Shown piece by piece: positions 27,277-35,628 of a DNA stretch of 64,000 bases. Below the pieces are notes generated by a model. That model saw only the letters and a program-made list of their open reading frames with translations. It did no database searches and was not told the origin of the DNA. Position numbers and translations under genes: made by a program. Each line of letters begins with the position of its first letter. Positions within the stretch are counted from its first letter, which is position 1. The DNA comes from Umezawaea sp049997955 (lineage in GTDB: Bacteria; Actinomycetota; Actinomycetes; Mycobacteriales; Pseudonocardiaceae), in the NCBI GenBank assembly GCA_049997955.1, contig JAEBDY010000016.1, positions 212,313 through 276,312 of the forward strand, given 5' to 3'.

Positions 27277-28392
27277 TTATCGGCTTGCGTTGAGCCTCCA
27301 GAGGGAGGTGACTTCGGCGGCTCGCGCGGCGTGCAGCGGATCCTCGCGATCAGCGGCACGCGGATGGCGCGGTCGCGTGTCGGACCTGCCCATCACGGAC
27401 AGCCCTGCGGCGGCGACGGCGGAGAGCAGGTCGTCGCGCGACCGCAACCCGAGGTGCTCCGCGAGGTCCGACAGCACCAGCCACCCCTCACCTCCCGGCG
27501 TGAGGTGGCTCGCGAGCCGGTCGAGGAACCCCCGGAGCATCCGGCTGCCGGGGTCGTACACGGCGTGCTCCAGCGGTGAGCTGGGTTTGGCAGGCAGCCA
27601 CGGCGGGTTGCACACCACGAGCGGGGCTCGCCCCGGCGGGAAGAGGTCCGTGCGCACCAGGCTGACGCGATCGGCATACCCGAGCCGCTCGACGTTCTCC
27701 CGCGCGCAGTCCAACGCGCGCTGGTCCTGGTCGGTCGCCACGATCGACTTGATGCCGCGGCTCGCGAGCACCGCCGCCAGCACCCCGGTGCCGGTGCCGA
27801 TGTCGAACGCGAGGTCCAGCGAGGGCAGCGGCGCTTCGGCCACGAGGTCGACGTATTCGCCGCGCACCGGCGAGAAAACCCCGTAGTGCGGGTGGATCCG
27901 ATCACCGAGTCCGGGCACCTCGACGCCGGTGCGCCGCCACTCGTGCGCGCTGATCACGCCGAGCAGTTCGCGCAGGGACATGACCGTCGCCTCGCCCGTG
28001 TGCCCGTAGACCTCCTGGCACGCCTGACTCACGTCGGGAGCCCGGCGCAGGGGGATGACGTGGCCGGGTTCCAGTGGGACCAGCAACTTCCCCAGCAGGC
28101 GAGCGTGCCTGGCCTGCTCCTGGCGGTGCAGGTGGAAGGCCTCGGTGGGCGTCGTCGCGGAACGACGCCCACCGGCCTTTCCGGCTCGCCTGCCGACGGC
28201 TGTCAGCAGTTGCCGCGCGTTCTGGAAGTCACCGCGCCACAGCATGGCGGTCCCCTCGGAGGCCAACCGGTGCGCTTCGTCGGCCGTGAGGCCGTCGTCG
28301 ACCACGACGATCTCGGTCGGTGGCGGTGCGCTGCTCTCGGAACGCCATCGGGCGTCCCGCACCTCATCGCCCTCGACCCAACGGACAACCAT
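27277..28392 (-). CDS. SAM-dependent methyltransferase of the NPPW class
   Basis: 371 residues from ATG 28392, with GGGGGAAG upstream. The N-terminal 150 residues are a helical domain (ADEAHRLASEGTAMLWRGDFQNARQLL). The catalytic part has FDIGTGTGVLAAVLA (motif I), VATDQDQRAL (motif II) and LVVCNPPWLPA (motif IV N-P-P-W), as in HemK/PrmC and N6-adenine methyltransferases that modify an amide or ring nitrogen. The target is unknown. Its C-terminus is Arg-rich. Confidence 0.85.
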   Translation of the reverse strand: MVVRWVEGDEVRDARWRSESSAPPPTEIVVVDDGLTADEAHRLASEGTAMLWRGDFQNARQLLTAVGRRAGKAGGRRSATTPTEAFHLHRQEQARHARLLGKLLVPLEPGHVIPLRRAPDVSQACQEVYGHTGEATVMSLRELLGVISAHEWRRTGVEVPGLGDRIHPHYGVFSPVRGEYVDLVAEAPLPSLDLAFDIGTGTGVLAAVLASRGIKSIVATDQDQRALDCARENVERLGYADRVSLVRTDLFPPGRAPLVVCNPPWLPAKPSSPLEHAVYDPGSRMLRGFLDRLASHLTPGGEGWLVLSDLAEHLGLRSRDDLLSAVAAAGLSVMGRSDTRPRHPRAADREDPLHAARAAEVTSLWRLNASR

Positions 28393-28429
28393 GACTTCCC
28401 CCTGGTGCGTTCTTCGTACGATCCGACGG

Positions 28430-29158
28430 TCAGTGCGTGGGCATGACCAGCGGTGCTTCGGACTCCTCGGTGCGATTCGCCGCAGGCGCCCGACGTGGGA
28501 GCAGGACGGCGGGGATCGCGCACACGACCATCAGGACCAGCGCCCAGGTGAAGGTCGTGGCGAACGATTCCGCCGCGGCCGTCGCGGCGGCCTGGTGGGA
28601 GTCGGGATCGGCCAGCGCCGCGGTCGCGGCCAGTTGGCCCTGGCTCGTGGGCAGGACGACCTTGCCCGCGCCGAGCCTGTCCGCCAGCGTGCCCCCGATG
28701 GGCATCGTGATCAGCGCGCCGATGCCCTGCGGCGCCAGCAGGAGACCCGCCTGGAACGCGGATTCACCGCGCACCAGCAGGAAGTAGGTCGGGAACAGCA
28801 GCATGACTCCGAAGAACGACACCGAGAACAACGCCATCGTCAGCACCGAGCCCACCAGGAACAGCGAGATGGCGGGGGAGTAGAGCCGTTTGGTGCCGAA
28901 GCGGTCGGACGCCCAGCCGGTCACCGGGATCACGGCCGCCAGCGTGAGCATGTATCCCGTCGAGACCCACTGGATGGTGTCGAACGACGTGCGGAACTGG
29001 AGGGTGAACTCTTGGAGCGCGACGTTGACAACGGTCGTGTCGTGGATCGCCATGATCGAGCCGAGGACCACCACGGCGGCGACCTTGAGCACGGCACGGT
29101 CGAGCTTGCCCGAAACGGCCGTGCCGTTTTCGGACACAGAAGTATCAAGGTTTTTCAT
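28430..29158 (-). pseudogene. DHA2-type MFS transporter lacking its middle
   Basis: The frame is open (242 codons) but the family has about 480 residues and 14 helices. Residues 1-100 give helices 1-3 (AVVVLGSIMAIHDTTVVNVAL, TGWASDRFGTKRLY). The sequence then jumps to the helix 9 region (LLFPTYFLLVRGESAFQAGLLLAPQ), and after GGTLADRLGAGKVVLP to the last helix (FTWALVLMVVCAIPAVLLPRR). Two in-frame internal deletions of roughly 190 and 110 residues explain this. A working drug/proton antiporter is unlikely. Confidence 0.8.
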
Positions 29159-29518
29159 GAAATCCGTTCCTACGGGAGCGCTTTAACCCGCGGACCAGAA
29201 TGGACCTGGAGCAAGGCAGACTAGAGACCTTTGTCCACTGATCGACACAGGGCACAACAGGTTGCGGTTTCCGGGTGCGCTAATAGCGGCACTGCCCGAG
29301 GCGGCGAACTACGGCCAACTCCTCAGGCGGAAACTCGGCGAACCTGCTGCTAGCGTATGACCGCAGCGTGCACGGGTGTCGTCATGCACCGACCGTAGCA
29401 AAGCGAACACGGAAACCGCAACATCGGCCGGATCTGCCGCTTCCCGCTATGTCCTACAGGACAGCGACGACAACCTTCTTCGCACCGGACTGATGCTGCG
29501 AAACTCGCCCGAACACGA
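29159..29518. other. Intergenic region, no supported gene
   Basis: About 360 bases, somewhat AT-richer; short frames only. It should contain the promoter of the leftward MFS remnant. Confidence 0.4.
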
Positions 29519-29554
29519 CCAATGGGTGCAGCGTGACCACGCTGCACCCATTGG
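29519..29554 (-). terminator. 17-bp stem hairpin downstream of methyltransferase
   Basis: CCAATGGGTGCAGCGTG (29519-29535) and its exact complement (29538-29554) are separated by two bases, so the outer 16 pairs close a small loop. It is 65 bases past the stop of the leftward methyltransferase gene; CATTTT on the plus-strand side would allow it to work for both directions. Confidence 0.75.
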
Positions 29555-29619
29555 CATTTTGTGCGACTTCACGCCGTCGGACTCCTCGACGAAGACCGAA
29601 ACGAGAATTCACACACCGA

Positions 29620-30564
29620 TCACGACCTGAAAACAGGAGCAAGTTCACCGGTCAGATAACCGCACCGGGCCATGTCGGCGGTGAAGTCGTAGGCCGGGCC
29701 GGTGCCTTTACCTTCGGACGGCGGCGTGCCGAATTCCTCGATCATGGACATCCCCAGGGCGCGCCCCGAGTCGTCGAGCGAGTCGAACGCGACGCTCCAC
29801 CCCATTGAGCCGAGGAGTTCGGCGGTCTCGTCACGGGGTTCCGCGTTCCACATCGACCTGATCGGAACGCCTAGCGCGTCGCTGGTGAGGTCAAGTTTCG
29901 GGTGATCGCGGAACCTGGCCACGACGTCTGGCGGCATGTACTCGAGGCACACCCTGCTTCCCGGCGCCGAAAGGTCCCGGATGACGCGGAGAAGATCGTT
30001 CTCCTCTTGGGCGCCCAGGTACGGCAACAACCCCTCCGCCATCCACGCGGTACGACGATCGGGGTCGAAACCCTCGGCTCGGAGCGCCGCTCTCCAGTTC
30101 CCGGCCAGGTCGGCCCGCACAGCGTGCCGCCCGCACAGCGGCACCGCCCCGATGTCGGCGAGAACGGCCTCCTTGAAGTCGAGCACGTCCGGGTGGTCGA
30201 CCTCGTAGAGGTCGACGCCCTGCGACCAGTGCAGCCGAAAAGCCCTGGCGTCGAGCCCCGCCGCGAGGATCACCACTTGGTCGATTCCGTCGTCCTCGGC
30301 GTGCACCAGGAAGTCGTCGAACACCCTGGTCCGAACGCCGGCGAACCTGGAGGAGAGCATCGAGTCGTGCTCCACCTCATCGACGGCCACCGGGAGGTGG
30401 TTGTCCAGGCGCGCACCCTGGATGAACATGACGGCGAAGGGATCGTCCACCAGCCGATCAGGTCGACTTCCCTCGATGGCTCGTGCCGCGCAGGCCGCGA
30501 AGGCCGCGAAGGCCGTCAACCCGACACTGGATGGCACGTCGAACTTCTGCTGATTCACGGTCAA
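29620..30564 (-). CDS. Leucine carboxyl methyltransferase/TcmP-family methyltransferase
   Basis: 314 residues from TTG 30564 (GGAAG five bases before it); GTG 30558 is an alternative. Family signatures are GSRPDRLVDDPFA near the N-terminus, RTRVFDDFLV, VVILAAGLDARAFRL (SAM motif G-L-D-A-R), YEVDHPDVLDFK and WMAEGLLPYL. This actinobacterial group (Mycobacterium S-adenosylmethionine-dependent methyltransferases, TIGR00027 type) methylates carboxylates or hydroxyls of natural products; the substrate here is unknown. Confidence 0.93.
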   Translation of the reverse strand: MTVNQQKFDVPSSVGLTAFAAFAACAARAIEGSRPDRLVDDPFAVMFIQGARLDNHLPVAVDEVEHDSMLSSRFAGVRTRVFDDFLVHAEDDGIDQVVILAAGLDARAFRLHWSQGVDLYEVDHPDVLDFKEAVLADIGAVPLCGRHAVRADLAGNWRAALRAEGFDPDRRTAWMAEGLLPYLGAQEENDLLRVIRDLSAPGSRVCLEYMPPDVVARFRDHPKLDLTSDALGVPIRSMWNAEPRDETAELLGSMGWSVAFDSLDDSGRALGMSMIEEFGTPPSEGKGTGPAYDFTADMARCGYLTGELAPVFRS

Positions 30565-30706
30565 TCCAACTTCCCGGATTCGATTGCACCAGCCTCTCGA
30601 CCGAGTGTCCGCACCGGCACTTGGATACTGGTTGGGAAGGTCGCCTACTCGCCGGGCTACGCCGCTTCGGCGTCAGCCCCTCCCTGGATGGCCTGTCCTC
30701 GACTAG

Positions 30707-31728
30707 CGCGTGTTTCACATGTGGCGCAGCCAGATGGTGATGGCTGCGACCCCAACTACGGCCTGGTAGCGGATGGCGAGTTTGTCGTAGCGAGTGGCTA
30801 CCGCCCGGTGCTGTTTGAGCACGTTGATGCCGCACTCGACCGCGTGACGTTGCTTGTAGATCTCCCTGTCGATCATCGGTGGCCGTCCACCCGAGGAGCC
30901 CTTGTTCCTGCGGTGGGCGGCCTGATCGCGAGGCTGGTCGATGGTCGCCTTGATCCTCCGTCGACGCAGATAGGCCCGGTTGGCCTTGGAGCTGTAGGCC
31001 TTGTCCGCCAGAACCCGATCCGGGCGGATCCGCGGTCGACCACCGCCTGGCCGTGGCACCCGGATGCCCTCGATCACCGCGGTGAACTGCGGACTGTCAC
31101 CCCGTTGCCCGGCGGTGACCAGCAACGACAACGGCCGCCAACCCTGCTCACAGGCCAGGTGCACCTTCGTGGTCCACCCACCCCGCGACCGACCCAAGCC
31201 GTGATCCTCCGGTTCAGCCCCACCCTGCTCGGTGTCGACCGGTTCGACCTGCAGGTCCCCCTTTTCCGCGCCCCGGCGGCGTGCTGGTGCGCGCGCATGA
31301 TCGTGGAATCCACGCTCACGTCCCACACGATCAGCCCGGCGGCATCGGCACGGGTCTGCAAGCCGATCAGGATCACCGTCCAGACCCCGGCGCGCTGCCA
31401 CCGTCGGAACAACCCGTACACGGTCTGCCATGGGCCGTATTCGGGCGGGATGTCCCGCCACGGCGCACCAACGCGTATCCGCCATCGGACGCCGTCGATC
31501 AACTGTCGTTTGCTCCACTTGGGTGGACGACCGGGCTTCCTACCGACAGGCAGCAAGGGTTGCAGCATCGCCCACTGCGCGTCGGTCAGGTCGGCCCGGC
31601 ACGTCGCCGCTACGCTGGCCACGAGGTCTCCGGTGGTATGGGTTTGCTTGGTCGCTAATCCATCTACCGGAGACCTCGCTATGTTTCAGGCACCGACACG
31701 CCGCTGGTCAACGCCTTTGAAACACGAC
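30707..31728 (-). mobile_element. IS5-family insertion sequence flanked by CTAG
   Basis: About 1,022 bp. The ends share inverted CGTGTTTCA (left from 30709, right complement ending 31726), continued by imperfect matches. CTAG occurs on each side (30703-30706 and 31729-31732), which fits a 4-bp target duplication of the IS5 group that targets CTAG. The transposase stop lies inside the left inverted repeat. Confidence 0.8.
30715..31622 (-). CDS. IS5-family DDE transposase in two overlapping frames
   Basis: Frame one starts at 31622 (ADLTDAQWAMLQPLLP) and carries the helix-turn-helix domain and first catalytic Asp (WDVSVDSTIMRAH). Frame two continues GDLQVEPVDTEQGG through TTKVHLACEQG, the second Asp (LADKAYSSKANR) and the Glu (RHAVECGINVLKQHRAVATRYDKL). 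The join needs a -1 shift at the AAAAGGGGG run (complement of 31257-31265), the kind of slippery site used by many IS5-group elements, so the element may be intact and use programmed frameshifting. Confidence 0.85.
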
Positions 31729-31962
31729 CTAGGTGCAATGCCAGTGACTTAAGCTGTTTTCGCAGCTCAAACCGATTCCGACCCCGGCAGCATGGTGCTC
31801 ATTGGCATCATGATCACGACACGTCGGCACCTGTTACCGCCAGACGCCTTGAGGCTTACGGAGCACACGGCAACAGTGTGCTCCAACACCGTTGCCTCAG
31901 ATGCCCAAACGAGCCTCTGACCTGCCGCTATAGCCGCTAAGTCACTGGTATTGGACCTAGGT
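31728..31962. repeat. Short element with terminal inverted repeats (MITE-like)
   Basis: The outer 24 bases on each side are inverted repeats with two mismatches: CCTAGGTGCAATGCCAGTG from 31728 and, on the complement, CCTAGGTCCAATACCAGTG ending at 31961. CCTAGGTGC is also repeated directly at 31728 and 31956, as a 9-bp duplication would be. About 230 bp with no gene inside. It splits the IS110 transposase remnant, and one copy of the same end is found alone at 48894. Confidence 0.6.
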
Positions 31963-31966
31963 GCGG

Positions 31967-32440
31967 GTCGAGTTCGTGCAGGTGCCACCGCAGCCGGTTG
32001 ATCACTTTCGTCCGCTCGACGATCAGGTCGTGGCGGTGGTCGGACAGGAGCGTGACCTGTCGGGACGGCCCGTCCGGGGCTGCTACGGGCAGGTCCGGTT
32101 CGCGTAGTGCCGCCTGGGCCACGGCCAGGGCGTCGATCGGGTCGGATCTACCGGGTTGACGCCTCGCCCTGCGGGCGGACGCCATGAACCGGGTGCGCAC
32201 CCGGATCACCGCGAACCCGGCCCGCAGCAGGTCTTGTTCCAGGCGACGGGTCAGGTGCCTGCAGTCCTCGACCGCGAAGGACATGTCCTCACCCGTCCTG
32301 AAACACCCCACCGCGCCAGTGCCCTCCACGTCCTGCGCACCCCCGTCACCGCCAGCGTGCCCGCCGCGGCGAGGGACTGGGCGGCTGGCGCTCGCGGTGA
32401 ACTCGGACTCCACCAGGTGTCCACGACGGACATCCGTGGA
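31967..32440 (-). pseudogene. IS110-family transposase N-terminal remnant
   Basis: One frame reads FAVEDCRHLTRRLEQDLLRAG, then RRARRQPGRSDPIDALAVAQAAL, LLSDHRHDLIVERTKVINRL and RWHLHELDPHLGPI, which is the DEDD domain of IS110 transposases. The first 50 or so codons are out of frame, and everything after LDPHLGP is lost at the junction with the short repeat element. Not functional. Confidence 0.8.
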
Positions 32441-32483
32441 CGCGGGCGGCGCTGGGCCGGGTGGTGCGCCGCCCGCCTCCTCC

Positions 32484-33467
32484 TCAGACCTGCCTGCGCA
32501 CCGCCCACAATGTGACGGCGACGAACAGCACCGACAACACGACGAAGACCGACGCCTCGACCAGGTGCAGGGCCCCCACCGCGTCGGCGGGGATGATGTC
32601 GTGGAACCCCACGAGCCCCTTGTCGCGGAGGCACGCCGACCCGGAGCCCTGCACGACGTCCGCGCCGGGGGCGGGCTCGCAGTTGAGAAGTGCCGAGTTC
32701 GAGTCGACCTCCTGGCCCTTCGCGTCCAGCACGCCGCCGTCCAACGTCCACCCCTGGTCGGGTGGCACCCGCGCGAACGGGTCCTCGGTCGTGACGCGCT
32801 TCACCGAACCCATGGATTGCCTGAACCCGTGGACCACGTACCGGACCGCGCCGAACACGCCGAGCATCAGCGCCATCGCCACGAGCATCCGCCGGGACAG
32901 CGCGCCGGCAGCCATGCCGAGGGTGTGGGCGAACAAGGTGTAGGCGGCGGGCGATACGCCGGCGATGTCGAAGTTGCTGAAGACGAACGGGCCCATGCTC
33001 AGCGGCCCCAGCGCGCCTGCGGCGTCGATCCAGTACGTGACCACGAGTTGCAGGACGATCACCAAGACCAGCGCGGGCGGGGCGGTGACGAGGAGCTTGG
33101 CGGCCACCCACCGGGTGCGGCTCACCGACTGCGTGAACGCCAGCGCGTGGGTGCCCTGCTCGAACTCGCGGGCGAACAGCGGCGCGCCGATGAAGAGGCC
33201 GACCAGCAGCGGCAGGCCGAAGACGAGGGCCTGCCCCATGAGCTGCATCCGGGTGCCCCAGGTGTTCTGGAAGTCGTTGATGGACCTCCCATCGCAGGCG
33301 CCATTCCCTGGTTGCAGACCTGTCTTGACGCATTCGGTGAGCCCGGACGCGGCGATGTCGGCGGTCATCATCGCCCGCAGCGCCAGCACACCCGCGACGC
33401 CGAGGACGAGCCCGGCCGCGAGCGTGATGAACAAGGGGCGTTGCTGGCGCCACACGATCCAGGTCAT
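32484..33467 (-). CDS. ABC transporter permease
   Basis: 327 residues from ATG 33467, with GGAGGTGGCGGC upstream; the longer frame is a shadow. The N-terminus MTWIVWRQQRPLF followed by six membrane segments and the large extracytoplasmic loop after helix 1 (LTECVKTGLQP) is typical of actinobacterial ABC-2-type permeases that pair with a single ATPase. Its start overlaps the ATPase stop (ATGA). With that protein it forms an exporter; the substrate may be a peptide or lipid but is not known. Confidence 0.9.
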   Translation of the reverse strand: MTWIVWRQQRPLFITLAAGLVLGVAGVLALRAMMTADIAASGLTECVKTGLQPGNGACDGRSINDFQNTWGTRMQLMGQALVFGLPLLVGLFIGAPLFAREFEQGTHALAFTQSVSRTRWVAAKLLVTAPPALVLVIVLQLVVTYWIDAAGALGPLSMGPFVFSNFDIAGVSPAAYTLFAHTLGMAAGALSRRMLVAMALMLGVFGAVRYVVHGFRQSMGSVKRVTTEDPFARVPPDQGWTLDGGVLDAKGQEVDSNSALLNCEPAPGADVVQGSGSACLRDKGLVGFHDIIPADAVGALHLVEASVFVVLSVLFVAVTLWAVRRQV

Positions 33468-34339
33468 GCCGCCACCTCCGCAGAACCACCGCTGCGCATG
33501 TAGGCGAGGGTGAGCTGACCCAGCCGCGGCCGGTGCAGTCGCCAGCCGTGCTGCGGCTGGACCGGGTGCACGACGGCGTGCACGACCCGTGCGCCGTTCA
33601 CGGTCTGCGCGTCGATGATCGAGCCAGGCGGCGCCGGACACGGTGTGTCGGGCGGCCCCACGAGGACGACGTGCCCGTCGAGCAACTCGGGGATGTCACC
33701 GGCGAGCTGCACCCTCCCCTCGGACAACAGCACGAGGTGGTCGCACACGCCTTCGAGTTCGGCGAGCACGTGCGAGGACAGCAGCACCGTGATGCCCTGG
33801 GACCCGCACTCCTCCAACAGCGTCCTGAGCACGACCTCCCGTGCGAGCGGGTCGAGGTCCGCGAGCGGCTCGTCGAGCATCAGCAGGCGGGGCCGCTTGC
33901 CCAGCGCCACCGCGAGGGCGACCCTGGTGCGCTGCCCGCCGGAGAGCGTGCCCACCTTGGCGGTGATCGGCACGCTCGCGCGAGCGACGAGCGCCTCGGC
34001 GTACGCCTGGTCCCACCCCGGATTCGCGTTCCTGCCGAACTTGAGGGTCTCGGCCACCGTCAACTGCGGGTACAGCGGCTTCTGCTGCGTCAGGTACGCC
34101 ACCGACGGATGCATCCCCCGTCCGTTCGGCACGTCGCCGAACACCTCTATCCGGCCTGCGGTCGGGCGGAGCAGCCCGGCGACCAGGCCCATCAGCGTGC
34201 TCTTGCCAGCGCCGTTCGGCCCGACGAGCGCGACGACGCGACCCGCCGGGATCTCCAACGAGCACTTGCGCAGGGCCCAACCCCGCGAATACTCCTTGCC
34301 CAGTGCGTCAGCCAGCACCGGCACCTGTTCCTGCATCAT
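33464..34339 (-). CDS. ABC transporter ATP-binding protein
   Basis: 291 residues from the ATG at 34339. Walker A is VGPNGAGKST, the Q-loop region VAYLTQQKPLYPQLTVAETL, the signature LSGGQRTRVALA, Walker B RLLMLDEPLADLD and the H-loop LLSSHVLAELEG. A C-terminal extension of about 80 residues (ELLDGHVVLVGPPD) is common in this exporter type. It powers the permease encoded directly downstream. No GntR regulator, which often precedes this pair, is intact upstream. Confidence 0.94.
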   Translation of the reverse strand: MMQEQVPVLADALGKEYSRGWALRKCSLEIPAGRVVALVGPNGAGKSTLMGLVAGLLRPTAGRIEVFGDVPNGRGMHPSVAYLTQQKPLYPQLTVAETLKFGRNANPGWDQAYAEALVARASVPITAKVGTLSGGQRTRVALAVALGKRPRLLMLDEPLADLDPLAREVVLRTLLEECGSQGITVLLSSHVLAELEGVCDHLVLLSEGRVQLAGDIPELLDGHVVLVGPPDTPCPAPPGSIIDAQTVNGARVVHAVVHPVQPQHGWRLHRPRLGQLTLAYMRSGGSAEVAA

Positions 34340-34429
34340 GAGACCACGCAATCACTTGTTCCCCAGCGAGCTGGAGAAGGTGTTCAGGAAGCAAATCCCT
34401 GGTAAGGCACAACGGGTGAGTCCGAGACG

Positions 34430-34735
34430 TCACGAACCGACCAGGGAACGGGCAGGGGCGGGCCGGGCGTTGCGGCGGGCCACGGCCCGGCGGTCGACGG
34501 CGATCATCGGCAGCTCGACCACCCGGTGCAGGACGTGCGCCATCACCCGCAGCAGCAGGGTGCTGATCAGAAAGCGGGACAGGATAAAGAAGAGGTGCAC
34601 GCCGATTCAACCCTGCACGATGTCCGGGCCCTCGAAGTGGAAGAGCACGACCATGCTCGCCGCGATCGCCCGCAGCCCGTCAAGGCCGGGAAACCGGCGC
34701 TGCGCCAAGTAGTCGGCGTGGCTTGGTGTCGTCAT
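34430..34735 (-). pseudogene. Acyltransferase-3 remnant with stop and internal deletion
   Basis: From ATG 34735 one frame reads RFPGLDGLRAIAASMVVLFHF then, after an in-frame TAG, IGVHLFFILSRFLISTLLL: the first two helices of an OafA-type acyltransferase (typical RYRPELDGLRAIAVLLVVLFH and GVDVFFVLSGFLIT). It then jumps to the end of the protein (HVLHRVVELPMIAVDRRAVAR). The whole central part, about 300 residues, is missing. Not functional. Confidence 0.75.
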
Positions 34736-34845
34736 GCCGGAAAGTGTCGAGAGGGCGCTTCCCGATCTTGTCCGGGTCATGTCCGGATTTCGCCACAGAA
34801 CCGGGAGCGGGGGGAACGGCGCTGCCGCTCGCCCATAATCCAGCC

Positions 34846-35030
34846 GTGGTTCGTGTGCTGTTGATCGAAGACGACCAAGCCGTCCGGGCCGCGCTGACCG
34901 TGCACAAGGAGGCCTGCCGGTCGGGCTGACACCGACCGGGTTGCGGCTGCTGCTGGAGTTGTCCCGTTCGCCGGGCCAGGTCCTGTCCCGCGAGCAGCTG
35001 CTGTGGTCGGTGTGGGAGAACGTCCACTAG
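34846..35030 (+). pseudogene. OmpR-type response regulator with its middle deleted
   Basis: GTG 34846 begins VRVLLIEDDQAVRAALT, the first strand and helix of a receiver domain with the acidic pair. After about 20 residues the frame is lost, and the sequence resumes at VGLTPTGLRLLLELSRSPGQVL, SREQLLWSVWENVH, part of the winged-helix DNA-binding domain. The phosphorylation site and most of the receiver are missing. Confidence 0.8.
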
Positions 35031-35111
35031 CACGGCGGTTCGATGGAGAGGAGGAACGCGCCTGACGCGGGCGCCCGGTTCACCGTGCGCTTGCCGCGGG
35101 ACCGGTCGTGA
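35031..35111 (+). pseudogene. C-terminal tail of a histidine kinase
   Basis: The residues DAGARFTVRLPRDRS before TGA 35109 match the last strand of a histidine kinase ATPase domain (usual GGATFTVRLP). No other part of the kinase remains between it and the broken regulator. Its stop overlaps the next start (GTGA), preserving the old operon structure. Confidence 0.65.
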
Positions 35112-35394
35112 GGCGTCGACTGGTGTTGGTCGGGTCGTTGGCGGCCGGGTGCGGCGTGACTCCGACCGAACCGTTCGTGTACGGCGACTCCCTCGGCAAC
35201 AAGGGGGTGGGCGCACAGGTGCACTTCCGGTTCGACCACAGGCCGTTCAAGGTGTTGCGTCCCGGTCCGCGCTGCCGGAGGGCTACGTCGTCGTCTCCCT
35301 GCTGTCGTCGCCCTCCGACAGCAGGCAGACGCAGCTCGTGGTGGTGCGCGACACGACCGGCGGTGAACGCGGACCGTACGACTGCGGGTAGACC
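35108..35394 (+). pseudogene. Frameshifted lipoprotein gene
   Basis: GTG 35108 starts RRRLVLVGSLAAGCGVTPTEP, a lipoprotein signal with lipobox LAAGC. The frame then changes near 35250-35275, after which ALPEGYVVVSLLSSPSDSRQTQ and LVVVRDTTGGERGPYDCG continue in another frame to the stop at 35389. Such lipoproteins often follow two-component genes in actinomycetes. Probably dead like its neighbours. Confidence 0.6.
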
Positions 35395-35628
35395 TGCGGA
35401 CCTCCGTCGATCCTCGCTCTGCTGCAGGTTGCGCAACACCGGCAGACTGGCGATCATCGAACGGGGGACCTGGGGTCGCCCGGATCAACCGGGTGACGTG
35501 GCCGCCGCGGGGGCCCCGACCACTCCCAGGACGGCAGCACCAGGCGGGCGACCACATCCGATCGGGTGGCATGGCTGCTGAACCTGCTGATGGATCAACT
35601 TTTCGACAATGCCCTGCTAAGGAAGAAG

